Shown here: positions 31,634-40,972 of the stretch, piece after piece
How positions within the stretch are numbered: position 1 is the first letter of the stretch
How the letters are laid out: the number at the start of each line of letters is the position of its first letter
Assembly: GCA_019915015.1 (NCBI GenBank)
Contig: JAHBBC010000014.1
Coordinates: forward strand, 62,001 to 126,000
Length of the DNA: 64,000 bases
Source of the DNA: Auriscalpium vulgare
Lineage: Eukaryota > Basidiomycota > Agaricomycetes > Russulales > Auriscalpiaceae
Direction: 5' to 3'
The notes under the pieces: generated by a model
Told to the model about the DNA's origin: nothing
The model's input: the letters and a program-made list of their open reading frames with translations, nothing else
The model's database searches: none
Made by a program: the position numbers and the translations under genes

Positions 31634-31912
31634 CGAGCGATTCCTGTAATTTGCCCAAGGCGCCCTTAGGGCCCAGTAATGCCATTCCGTTCCCTATCCC
31701 TTCTTCTTGACTCGCGCGCGAACGCTCGCTAAGCCGTGTGAAGGTAAGCGCCGCACCTGTCGCGGCCCGGCGGGCCCGCTCTGCTTCCACGTCGGAAGCA
31801 AAAACCCACACGCTGGCGCGGCGCCCCGTCTTAACGCGACGCGTTGCGCCTCGACCTCTCCGTCTCTCTCTTTCCTCCCCTCACCTCTCCCTATCTCCCC
31901 CCTTCCCTGGCC
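31634..31912 (+). promoter_or_regulatory. Spacer and promoter of antisense gene 3
   Basis: No ORF of its own. Contains ACGCGA-CGCG-TTGCGC (31834-31849), a degenerate copy of the bipartite motif, and a pyrimidine-rich tract (about 31857-31909) directly before the ATG, common in basidiomycete promoters. Confidence 0.45.
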
Positions 31913-33613
31913 ATGTCTGCGTTCTCCCGCCCTATCAACCTCAGGAAACGGCTGTCCGCCGTAGAAGCGCTCGTCGCCTCCCTCCCCACAGTCGACTCCG
32001 CCCACTACGGCGAGTTCGCCGCGAACTGGGAGTCGGCCACGGTGAGTGCCCACGGCCTCTCGCTCCCGACGCTCTGCTGACCCTCCCTTGTGTCCAGTCC
32101 GCCTATGCTGAGGTGTTGGGGGAGGACCCCCCGCCGTCCGAGGTGCTGGACAGGATCGGGGCCGTGTCCGCCGTTGTCGACGCCTGGCCGTCCTCCGGCC
32201 CCTCCCCCACGCCGTCCTCACCCGCCTTCCCCTACTCCACTCCCGTCGCCGCTCCCCTCTCCCGTCAGGCTGGCAAGCGGGCCCGCGCCGACAGTGCCCT
32301 CCCCGCGCCTTCTGTCCGCCCCCCGGTCTCCTCCACGCCTCGCCGCGCCGCCGCCCGCGCTTCCCCGCCGCCCACCAAGCGCAACCGCGAGTCCGCCCCC
32401 TCCGAGGCTGACGCCGAGGCCGAGGTCGACGAGCTAGATGAGGCGGGGGACCCGCAGGAGCCCGTCGCGCAGCGCACCCGCGGCGCCACCAAACTCCCCG
32501 CCCCCCGATCAGTCCCCGCCGCCGCCAAGTCGAAGGGCAAGGGCAAAGCCGTCCGCAGTTCCAAGCGCCCTGCCAACGTCCCCTCCGGCTCCCTCGTGCC
32601 TCCGCCCGCCGCCACTGTCCCCTCTTCCGAGGCCGGCTCCCCCGCGCCCGCCGCCGACCCTTCCACCTCCGTCAAGGGCGCCAAGATCCCCGTCGCTGAC
32701 ACCTTCCCGGGCCGCCGCCTTCAGGTACGTCGCCCTTTTCTTGTCCGTCGTGTTGCGCCGCTCACACTCCGACCCTCAGGCTTCCGCCCCCTGCTACCGC
32801 TGCGCCACGATGGACTCCCACCCCACGTGCTTCTTCACGGACGTCAGCGGCCGCCAGTGCCATCGCTGCTTCGTGGGCCACCACAAGTGCGACGACGGTG
32901 TCCGCGGGACTCACTTCTACGTGGTGGGCAGCGACGGAGTCTCGCAGGATGTCGACCCTGCCGGCATCCATGTCCGTCCCCGGTCCTCCGCCTTCGACTG
33001 GGCCGACCACCCCGACCCTGCCGGCGCCGTCCCCATCCTCCGCTACGACTCCCCGCCGCAGCTTTTCCGGACCTACAACGCGCTCACGGAGGAGCTCAAC
33101 ACCATCAGCGTCAACTACGCGACGCTCGACGCCCGGGCCCGCGGCATCGTCGCTGAGCGGAACTGGGTCTGGCGGACCCTGCAGCAGCTCGGCGACCCCG
33201 CGTTCCCCGCGCCTGCCGGGGGCCTCATCTCGCCGCAGGTTGGCCCCTTCGATCCGCCGCGCCGCCTCCCATTCCCTGCTCCCTCCGCGTCGCGTGCCGC
33301 TTCTCCCGCGCCGGCCAGGCCTGCCTCGCGCCTCCCCCTCGCGCCGCCCTCGTCGGCTCTCATCGCCTCTTCCCTCCCGCTGCTTAGCGCCGCCGTCGTG
33401 GCTCCCCTCGGTCGCGCTTCTCGCCTTCCTTCCCCCGTGCCTCCGGTTGCTCCCGCTGCGCCCTTCTCGCCGCTCGCCTCTGCCGCTCCTCCCGCGTCGG
33501 ACCCTGCCCCCGGCCCTACCATGCCTACCGCCGCCGCTCCCTCCTTCGAGGATGTCGGCACGCCGCCCTCCGCCGCGGCTGATGGTCCCGCTGACCCCGC
33601 GCCCGCCGCTTAG
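31913..33613 (+). CDS. Element C antisense gene 3, zinc-cluster-like protein
   Basis: Three exons (31913-32041, 32098-32724, 32780-33613) joined across GT-AG introns of 56 and 55 bp with frame kept; 529 aa. Exon 1: LRKRLSAVEALVASLPTVDS. Exon 2 is disordered with basic patches (RRAAARA, KSKGKGKAVRSSKR) that could act as nuclear localisation signals. Exon 3 begins with a six-cysteine array, CYRCATMDSHPTC ... CHRCFVGHHKC, spacing C-X2-C-X8-C-X9-C-X2-C-X6-C (about residues 257-290). It resembles, but is not identical to, a Zn2Cys6 cluster. A helical segment (YNALTEELNTISVNYATLDA) and a long Pro/Ala/Ser-rich tail follow. A DNA- or RNA-binding role is inferred only. Confidence 0.72.
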
Positions 33614-34085
33614 CCGCTTGCGAGCCTTCTTCAAAAGGAGTCGCCCCTGCTTCAACAGCAGAGGGCCTTGGTGCTTCGATGCGGGGGGCGTTCCTCGTGT
33701 CCTAGGTGGGGGTTTCGGCGTCTCGCTGTCGTGTTGTCCGCTCGTTATCGGTCTGTTCATAGTTGTTCGCTATCCGTCGCTACCTCTTTGCTGTGTACAT
33801 AGAATTCGCTATCCTGCTATGTTGTGAATAGAGTCCATTGCTTGTGTCACAGTGTGAGCGTGTCCTATCGCGTTTCCGGCGCGACCTCAGCCTTGTTCCA
33901 GACCCTTGAAGCCTTAGTCGGTGCCTGCCCAGTCCGAGCTTCGCTAGCGCTCGCGACCTCGACTTATCGTCCTGACTCGTCTCCATCCGTACTTCCAGCT
34001 GTTCAGTCCTAAATACCACCGTCTAATCCTCCCCCCAACTGAAATATCGACTGTCCTCAGTCGCCGTAGTGCTGGGCGGTACTTT
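33614..34085. other. Spacer between antisense gene 3 and pol, with second polypurine tract
   Basis: No gene seen. Holds TCGCTA-GCGC-TCGCGA (33941-33956). At 34029-34066 it holds a diverged copy of the sequence next to the 3' LTR (28740-28777; first 16 nt identical). On the minus strand this is a G-rich purine tract directly after the pol stop. Confidence 0.6.
34029..34044 (-). promoter_or_regulatory. Second polypurine tract of element C, just after pol
   Basis: Minus strand TTTCAGTTGGGGGGAG, identical for 16 nt to the tract beside the 3' LTR (28740-28755). It lies about 7.6 kb from the 5' end of a 13.55-kb element, so it could serve as a central plus-strand start. Confidence 0.5.
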
Positions 34086-37000
34086 TTAGACGGTGATCTC
34101 GTCGTCCTTGTCATCGTCTTCCCTGGTGGGGTCGTCTACTTCCTCTTCATGAATGGCATCGTGATCCTGCCTATCTTCATGAAGTAGCTCGTCCACCCTG
34201 GACTGTGGGACGTCCAGAAATTCGGGCAACTCTGGCAGCGCAATGTTCGTTCGCGCGAAGTAAGGCAGGACGCGAAACTCCGCGACCGGTCGGTCGAAGA
34301 GCGCACCGTGGAGGTCCGCAAGCACGTAAGGTCCTCCTTTCCGTCGGCCAATTACCACGAACGGTCCATCGTAGCGCGGAAGCATTTTTCGATCTAATGA
34401 CTTCTCGTACCGCGTGAACCGTAGGAGGACCAAGTCGCCTCTCTTGAAATTGTAGTCGCGAATCGTCGCTTCGTGGTCACGTTCAAATTTTACCGCCGCG
34501 ATACGTCGCGCTTCAAAGACTTTGTCGTGGATGGTCCTTAACTGGGCTTTTCTCTTTTGTAGGGCCATTGCCCTGCGCGCTATGAGGTCTGTGGAAGACA
34601 GTAGAGAGTCGGGCGGAGGCATCAAGTATGAAGCCTCGATGATATCCAGCGGCATTAGCGGCTGCGTTCCTGTTACCGCGAAGTATGGCGAGCAGCCCAT
34701 CCTCCGCCTGATCGTTATCCTGTCTGACCAGAATACCGAGTACGCGACCGATGACCATTTTGCAGCATTTCCATCGGCTGCCTTGTAGAGCGCTTGACGT
34801 ACGTCGAAGTGAGACCGCTCGACTATTCCGTTGGCTCGCGAATTATATCCCGATATTCGAATGTGCCGGACTCCATACTTATGCGACAGGGATTCCAAGG
34901 CCGACACGAACGGTGCGCCGTTGTCCGTGACCACTTCTCGCAGGGCGCCCCACCGGCACAAGACGTCTTCGAAAATCCATTTCGCGATGGCGTCCGCCGT
35001 CTCCGCCCTTAGCATTCTCCACTCTGGATAGTGGGTTACGGAGCAGCGTCCTTGCACGATGTATTTGAATCCGCCGCTTGCTGGCATATGCATGGTGTCT
35101 GCATACATCTTTGCGAAAAGGTTCGCCGGCGTTGCCACCGTTGGCGGTATCAGGCTGTGGCGAACTAGTCGGGTTTCGCAAATATGGCACGTTCTCACCC
35201 ACCAGGCCACGTCTGCGTCCACGTATGGCCACCAGAAACGCTCCAACAGCATCATCCGCGTCGCGTAGACGCCTTTGTGTCCGACATCGTCATGAGCTGC
35301 TTTGAGGACCGCGATACGTCGGTCTCCTCCCAGCACGAGTTGGTGCCTGCCTTGGTGGTGCCTTTTGAAAAGGCGGTCCCCATCCCTGAAGAACTGGAGC
35401 GCGTATCGAGCGAAACGAGCGAACTGTTCGTCGGTCAAGTCCGCCGGCCGCGCCAGGGTCCCTAACCAGTCCCTGACTAGTTCCAGCCGCTTGTCAGCTT
35501 CATGAGCCTTGTCTGATCTGGGAACATCGCGATACGTCGCGTCCTGTACTGGTGCGGGTTGCATTTGGACCGTAGTTGCCCAGACGTCGGCCGGTTCATC
35601 GTGGGAGCGCCGGGCCTCCTCGCGACGTATCGCGTCCTGGCTTGAACCAGCCCCATGTTCGTCTGGTATGCTTCCAGGCCTCGTCCATCCATCTTGCCGT
35701 CGCGAGGCTCTCTCTTGCGCTGTCTTCGGGACTACCATGTTTACGATATGTGCGAAACCATACACCGCATCAACCCAGTCGTCGAAGTCGTCTTCCTGTT
35801 CCAGAGCGTCTCCTGGTTGCCTACGCCTCCTGGATAGGCCGTCGGGCCCGTGGAAGAGTCCCGGCACGTGCACTAGCTCAAAATGGAACATCAGGATGCC
35901 TATAATCCACCTGTTCATACTGGCCGATGGCTCGAGGTCAGGATTTTCCAGCATGCCTTTGATATACCTGGCGTCGACCTCAATGGTCAGGTTCCTCACC
36001 CCTATCAGGTAGACTTTAAGGGCCCGCAGGGCTCGAAAAAGACCATAGAGCTCCAGCTTGGGCTGCGAGAACCGCGCTTCGCGATCGTTTAGCGCGATGC
36101 TACCAAATCGAGAATATCGGCGTCTCTTCCTGTCTTGGGGAACGTTGGGGTCCGCCTGACTCAATAGGAAACCCACCGCGATGTACGAGGTGTCTACCGC
36201 TAGGATCACGGGGGCCTCCGACGTGTAATCAATCGGTAGGAGCGCTGGTGATGCGAGGACTGCCTCCTTGAGGTCCTCCATAGCTCGCGACTGTTCGGGT
36301 CCCCATTCGAACGGGACGTCCTTCCTCGTCAGGTGTGTCAAGGCATGGGCTCGGTGCGCAAAGTTACGGATAAAGATGCGCAGGACTCCGACTGTCCCCA
36401 AGAAAGCCCGTACGTCTGAGAGGTCCGTGCACGGCCCCCAATTGCGAATCTTCGCGACCTTTTCTTCGTCTGCCATCCTTCCTTGCGGTGTGCAGCGATG
36501 CCCTACCACGTAGAATTCTGGTACGCACAGCTGTGATTTCCATCCTGAGAACGTGCCATGACAGTAGCGCATTCGTTGGACTACCCTGTTAACGTTGTTA
36601 AAGTGTTCCCATACGAACCGCCTTATGCCGTTGTTGCCGGGGATCGTTTCGTATCCTCCGCCTTCCGTCCTGTAGTCCGAGTCCGGCCCCTTCAGGGGGA
36701 CGTCGTCTATAAAAGGCACCGTAATATGCGGGATTTCCGGTTGGAGAATAAAAGTCACGTCGTCGTGGAAGATCGGGACGGAATTCGTCCACCCCATAGG
36801 CAGGGTCACCAGCCGTTTTGCGCCGTACGGCGTCTGGAAAGTCGTGAGGTCCCTTGAGGCTTCATCTAGTCTCCTTTCGTCATAGCCCACGTAGAGGTCC
36901 AGAATTCCCCCGCACGGCCGCCCCGCAAACTGCTCCGCCAAATGATCTGGGAAGGGGGGTACTCCTGAGTGCGCGATGGTCACCGCATTCAGGGGTTCCA

Positions 37001-37871
37001 GACTATGGACTATACGGAGGCTGGTCCCGTCCTTCTTAACCACACAGAACCACCTAGAGCGGTACGACGAGTTTGAGTCCTCGTAGACTCCCGCGGCGAT
37101 CTTGGTCTTGATGAGCGCCATGACCTTGTCGTATATCCCTGGCGGAATCGGAATATTTCGCTGAACCCACGGCCGATGCGGAACTACTGGTATTGTGACG
37201 GGGGGGAAGAAGTCTTCTCGGAAGCGCCCCCGCTCCGAGTCGTCCCAGGCAAATGCCTCGTTTTGTGCGCACATAAACGCATGCATGAGCTTCCTTTCTT
37301 CCGGCCATAGGAAATCTCCGTCGTGGACTCGGTCAAATTGTTCGCGACGTTCCGCGGTGTACCTTCCCGTGGGTACGAAGTCCGGTGGCTTCTCTGGGAG
37401 CGGCGGCATATCCGCCAGGGGGTCCCCTCTGATCTCTCTGAGGATCCGGAAGTGCTCCGGCAGGTCCGTACGAATGGGCTTTACCTTGAGGTGTGCTGGC
37501 TTGTAACGCTTCTTCGTGGCCGCAAAGACTTCGCGCTGCATCGCGGTCGGCTGTAGCTCACCTCTGTCCGTTTCCTCCTCTCTTTCTCTCCCACTCTCGC
37601 CGTCTCCCCAGTCTGCCGCCGTCCAAATAAACGTCCCTGCTCTTGCTCGTTCCCCCTCTTCCTCTCCTTCTTCCGCTCGCTTCGCGAACACTCCCGCGTA
37701 TTCCTCCGGTAGGTCGCACACTGACAAATAAGCTGACTGCACATCTTCGATTGTAGGCGAGGATTCGAGGTACACCAGGGATTCCATTCTAAGAGTATCA
37801 GGCTTATCGGGCTCGAACCCCACGACCAGCCCTACCTCCTCCTGGTCCTCCAACAAATCCTCTAGTCGCGA
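34086..37871 (-). CDS. pol: Element C Pol (RT-RNase H-integrase)
   Basis: About 1,260 aa, open from the frameshift site at 37871-37877 to a stop at 34086. Reverse transcriptase: YRSRWFCVVKKDGTSLRIVH, GGILDLYVGYDERRLDEASR (first catalytic Asp), FQTPYGAKRLVTLPMGWTNS, and VPFIDDVPLKGP, where the YxDD box is FIDD. RNase H: VILAVDTSYIAVG, KLELYGLFRAL, IEVDARYIKGM. Integrase: HDDVGHKGVYATRMM...CHICETRL zinc region, MYADTMHMP, VVTDNGAPFVSALE, ANGIVERSHFDVR (D, D, E). The C-terminus (RRKGGPYVLADLHG, FRVLPYF) is a GPY/F-like module followed by an acidic tail. No chromodomain seen, unlike elements A and B. Confidence 0.93.
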   Translation of the reverse strand, partial: SRLEDLLEDQEEVGLVVGFEPDKPDTLRMESLVYLESSPTIEDVQSAYLSVCDLPEEYAGVFAKRAEEGEEEGERARAGTFIWTAADWGDGESGREREEETDRGELQPTAMQREVFAATKKRYKPAHLKVKPIRTDLPEHFRILREIRGDPLADMPPLPEKPPDFVPTGRYTAERREQFDRVHDGDFLWPEERKLMHAFMCAQNEAFAWDDSERGRFREDFFPPVTIPVVPHRPWVQRNIPIPPGIYDKVMALIKTKIAAGVYEDSNSSYRSRWFCVVKKDGTSLRIVHSLEPLNAVTIAHSGVPPFPDHLAEQFAGRPCGGILDLYVGYDERRLDEASRDLTTFQTPYGAKRLVTLPMGWTNSVPIFHDDVTFILQPEIPHITVPFIDDVPLKGPDSDYRTEGGGYETIPGNNGIRRFVWEHFNNVNRVVQRMRYCHGTFSGWKSQLCVPEFYVVGHRCTPQGRMADEEKVAKIRNWGPCTDLSDVRAFLGTVGVLRIFIRNFAHRAHALTHLTRKDVPFEWGPEQSRAMEDLKEAVLASPALLPIDYTSEAPVILAVDTSYIAVGFLLSQADPNVPQDRKRRRYSRFGSIALNDREARFSQPKLELYGLFRALRALKVYLIGVRNLTIEVDARYIKGMLENPDLEPSASMNRWIIGILMFHFELVHVPGLFHGPDGLSRRRRQPGDALEQEDDFDDWVDAVYGFAHIVNMVVPKTAQERASRRQDGWTRPGSIPDEHGAGSSQDAIRREEARRSHDEPADVWATTVQMQPAPVQDATYRDVPRSDKAHEADKRLELVRDWLGTLARPADLTDEQFARFARYALQFFRDGDRLFKRHHQGRHQLVLGGDRRIAVLKAAHDDVGHKGVYATRMMLLERFWWPYVDADVAWWVRTCHICETRLVRHSLIPPTVATPANLFAKMYADTMHMPASGGFKYIVQGRCSVTHYPEWRMLRAETADAIAKWIFEDVLCRWGALREVVTDNGAPFVSALESLSHKYGVRHIRISGYNSRANGIVERSHFDVRQALYKAADGNAAKWSSVAYSVFWSDRITIRRRMGCSPYFAVTGTQPLMPLDIIEASYLMPPPDSLLSSTDLIARRAMALQKRKAQLRTIHDKVFEARRIAAVKFERDHEATIRDYNFKRGDLVLLRFTRYEKSLDRKMLPRYDGPFVVIGRRKGGPYVLADLHGALFDRPVAEFRVLPYFARTNIALPELPEFLDVPQSRVDELLHEDRQDHDAIHEEEVDDPTREDDDKDDEITV

Positions 37872-40800
37872 AAACCCTCCACCCCCTGCTTCTGGGTTCG
37901 CGAGATGCGCTTGCGGCCGCGTGGAATAGTGGGGATTGACGCCATGACTCCCGTGTTTGGGTCCGTGATCGTGATTGTCTGCCTCTCGTCTGCAAAGTTT
38001 TGCACGGTACTTCCCGTGAGAACGTCAAAGGGCCTCCCCAGGAGCATGTCGTACGCCGGGTTGCGGATGATATGCACCTGTACGTATAGCGTTATACCCC
38101 CAATCTTCATCGGGACGTTTCTAGCCAGGCCTAGCGACCTATCGCGACTTTTGTTGGCCGATATCATATCCAGGCGAACGTTCGGATCGTAATGCAGCCC
38201 GAGGTAATGGCATACGTCCTCGGACATGGAAATAATCTGCGACCCGGGATCCACGACTGCCTCGATGTGCGCTTGGTTGTCGACTAGTGGCAAGATCGAA
38301 CGGAGGGCCAGCGATTCCTTGGCGACCTCCAACGGCTCAGGGTCTGGTTCCCCTTCTCCTGCTTCTCCTAGATCTCCCATCAGAACCTCCACAATGACTT
38401 CTCCTACACGCGTCCCCTCGGGCAACTCCGTCGGCTGGTGTCCCAGGGCTTGCAGAAAGGTTTCGGGCATATGGTCCGCGAATCCCCTCACCACCTTCTC
38501 GTCCTCTCCTTCCCCTTCGTCCTGGTCAAAGTCGAACGGAAAGAGCTCTGGTTCGCTTTCCACCATCGCCTGGACTACTGGTACTCTTGCCTCGTTTGGG
38601 ACCCGCTTAGGGGTCACCACGTTGCGAACTTGAGCGCGTACTTCCGGGGCAATGGACATGAGCTCCCTCTGTGTCAAGGTGACCTCTGCATTCATGGCCC
38701 TCTCATAAACCTTACTTGCTATTACGGGGTCGCGGACCGGGGCGACCTTATTGTATGCTGGGTCCGCCTTGCGCTGCCCCGCGCTTCGTTGGTAACTTGC
38801 CGGCCCTATGTACGTCGCGTCGGGCACCTTCGCGAAAGGGTGGATCGGAGGTGTTAACGGCTCCTCACCCGCTGTGGTGTCTTCGTCGGCCTGCCTTTGT
38901 TTGTCTGCGCTATCCCCAGTCCCCCCTGGTCGGTCGACGGCCTCCGGCTCGAAGGAAACCTGCTTCTTGGCTTGCGTAAACGGCTTCCTCTTCGGAATGA
39001 CCACCTCTGGAACTCGTCGCGATCTTTCGCGCTCGCCAGGCAGCAGCCCTATTGCCTGGGGAAACTCGCCCGCGTCCAGTGCGGCCTGCCGGCGTTCCTT
39101 CTGAGCTTGCCTTTCCGCTCGGGCCGTCAGGAGCACTGCCATCTCCTGCTGGAGCTCCGTCATTCTGTCTTCGTCGGTCAATTGCGGCGTCAGTTGGATT
39201 AGGCCGGCGACCGTCTGCACTTTGGCCGGCACTGGCTCGTAGTCCATCGTCGTCAGCATCATGGCTTCTGACTGTCCGTGTTGATTCCCGGCGTAGTACG
39301 CATCCACACGCTGCTTCAGCGGGCCTTCTCCTAGCGGGATAAGTCCTCCACCCTTCAGAACGACCCGGTTGTTGTGGTCCCTAGATACGCGACCCGTCGC
39401 GATGTAGTCCTGGACCACCATACACTCCCTGACGAAGTGCCCCGTTTGGCCGCAGAAAAGGCATCCTGACGGCCCTCCCTGTCCGCCTTGATTTCCTTGC
39501 GTGGCGCGCGGCTGTTGAGTTCCCGAGGTACCCCCATAACCCCTCTGACCTCCGCCGTTCCCCTGGTTGACGAGCATCCGCGCGAACTGTTCGGCAACCG
39601 CGGCTTTGATTGCTTCTTGAAACTGTTCTATTTTGATTACAGGCTCCGTCGTTGCAACCGCCACTGCCGGTCCTGCGCTGACCGCTGGTACGATTGAGGG
39701 AGTGCCCCTCAGCTCGTACTCTCCTGCCTCTAGCACGTCGGCCATGGGGTACGGTGTTTCTTTATCGTGGTCCGGCAATTTGATCTGCAGTCTCGTCGCC
39801 ACCCTGTTCATGAGGCTGTCCTGGAAAGCGCGAAGGAACGCGATATCGCGCTCACGGGTCGAGATCCTGCTTTTCTTAACCAGGAAGTCGGTGATCGCGA
39901 AGAACTGCCGATAGAATTCGCTGAGCTCGCCGCCGGACGCAATGCCCAGACGGTACCGACTGCCTACGAGCGCGTCCATGTCCGCGATGGTATACTTGCG
40001 GTCCTCATCGGCTCCCGGGTACAGTTTAACAATGGCGTCCTGAAAGTCTTGGTAGGTCTTGGTGGGATCCTTAAACTCCGGCCTCGCTTCCCACTCCTCA
40101 GCCGTCGCGACGTCTAGGTAACGCACTGCATGGCCCTTCTTCGCCGTATCATCCGCTAGTTGAGCCCGGGCAAAGAGATGGTTCAGCTCGTCGAAGTAAC
40201 GCGGTAACTCGCGGGCCTTCTGATTGAAAGACGGTGCGTTGCGGTCCCCCCGGGTAGGCATTGCGACTGGCGCGACGTTGGGCTGAGGCGGTATTGCCTG
40301 TTGTCCGCCGCCTCCCCCTCCTCCACCGCCTCCGCCTCCGCCGCCTCCTCCACCCGTTCCTGTTCCTTGTTGCTGTGTACTCATTCCTGACTGTGTTGGC
40401 GACTTTGGGTTGCTGGGGTTCGAACGGCTTGATGGAGCTTCTTGGGGATTGTTGCTAGCTTCCGCGACGTTTCGCGAAGTCCTATCTTGTAAGGAAACGG
40501 CCCGTCCCCATCCCGGACTGACCCGTTCGTTCCTCGAGCATTCCCCTTCCGGATCATGCCGTGTGTGATGGTCGCTATCGCCACCATCAGAATTCAGAAG
40601 CAAACCTTCTAGTCCCTCGATCGTGACGCGATCCCCTCCTGTGATCAGGGACCTAGGGTCCTCTCCGGCGCGTCGGATCTCCCTACTGAGGGTCGGTCCA
40701 TGCGGATCCTCTTCTTCTGATGGCAGACTTGATAGCGATGAGACTTCCCCCTGTTCGTCTTGTGGTTCCTCGATTTCTGCCTCTATGGCCGCCTGTCGCG

Positions 40801-40882
40801 ACGTATTGCGAGCGTCCGCCCTCGTGGTCCTCTGCGGCTGTGTTCGCGTTGGGAGGTGGGCTATCTTGGGTTTCGGCGCCAT
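37862..40882 (-). CDS. gag: Element C Gag-protease
   Basis: 1,006 aa from ATG at 40882 (MAPKPKIAHLPTRTQ). The N-terminal region is disordered and acidic and ends in a poly-Gly tract (about 178-195). Gag domain: FNQKARELPRYFDELNHLF, VRYLDVATAEEWEARPEF, IASGGELSEFYRQFFAITDF. Zinc knuckle CLFCGQTGHFVREC (CX2CX4HX4C). Disordered middle. The aspartic-protease fold near the C-terminus has AVVDPGSQIISMS (about residue 877), DPG in place of the usual DSG/DTG, followed by AYDMLLGRPFDVL. Protease is thus made with Gag and pol follows by frameshift. Confidence 0.9.
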   Translation of the reverse strand: MAPKPKIAHLPTRTQPQRTTRADARNTSRQAAIEAEIEEPQDEQGEVSSLSSLPSEEEDPHGPTLSREIRRAGEDPRSLITGGDRVTIEGLEGLLLNSDGGDSDHHTRHDPEGECSRNERVSPGWGRAVSLQDRTSRNVAEASNNPQEAPSSRSNPSNPKSPTQSGMSTQQQGTGTGGGGGGGGGGGGGGGGGQQAIPPQPNVAPVAMPTRGDRNAPSFNQKARELPRYFDELNHLFARAQLADDTAKKGHAVRYLDVATAEEWEARPEFKDPTKTYQDFQDAIVKLYPGADEDRKYTIADMDALVGSRYRLGIASGGELSEFYRQFFAITDFLVKKSRISTRERDIAFLRAFQDSLMNRVATRLQIKLPDHDKETPYPMADVLEAGEYELRGTPSIVPAVSAGPAVAVATTEPVIKIEQFQEAIKAAVAEQFARMLVNQGNGGGQRGYGGTSGTQQPRATQGNQGGQGGPSGCLFCGQTGHFVRECMVVQDYIATGRVSRDHNNRVVLKGGGLIPLGEGPLKQRVDAYYAGNQHGQSEAMMLTTMDYEPVPAKVQTVAGLIQLTPQLTDEDRMTELQQEMAVLLTARAERQAQKERRQAALDAGEFPQAIGLLPGERERSRRVPEVVIPKRKPFTQAKKQVSFEPEAVDRPGGTGDSADKQRQADEDTTAGEEPLTPPIHPFAKVPDATYIGPASYQRSAGQRKADPAYNKVAPVRDPVIASKVYERAMNAEVTLTQRELMSIAPEVRAQVRNVVTPKRVPNEARVPVVQAMVESEPELFPFDFDQDEGEGEDEKVVRGFADHMPETFLQALGHQPTELPEGTRVGEVIVEVLMGDLGEAGEGEPDPEPLEVAKESLALRSILPLVDNQAHIEAVVDPGSQIISMSEDVCHYLGLHYDPNVRLDMISANKSRDRSLGLARNVPMKIGGITLYVQVHIIRNPAYDMLLGRPFDVLTGSTVQNFADERQTITITDPNTGVMASIPTIPRGRKRISRTQKQGVEGFRD
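37871..37877 (-). promoter_or_regulatory. -1 ribosomal frameshift site, gag to pol, element C (G GGT TTT)
   Basis: Gag frame on the minus strand: GAG GGT TTT CGC GAC TAG. The heptamer G-GGT-TTT is a canonical slippery site; slipping -1 reads GGG TTT TCG CGA CTA GAG GAT, open into pol. The gag stop follows two codons later. Confidence 0.75.
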
Positions 40883-40952
40883 GTTGATCAGCGACCGGGT
40901 GCCGTCTACGAGGCTGATTTTAAAGCTCGAACACGATCGTCATCACCATACC

Positions 40953-40969
40953 CCTCGCGGTGGGCTCCA
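40953..40969 (-). other. Primer-binding site of element C
   Basis: Three bases inside the 5' LTR the minus strand reads TGGAGCCCACCGCGAGG. The leading TGG pairs with a tRNA CCA end, so tRNA priming is likely. The tRNA was not identified. Confidence 0.6.
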
Positions 40970-40972
40970 AAA

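Noticed and set aside
31738..33156. 472-aa continuous ORF as an alternative to gene 3
   Set aside because: It runs through clear GT-AG introns, lacks the exon 1 start, and reads the Cys-rich exon in the wrong frame; the spliced model keeps frame at every join.
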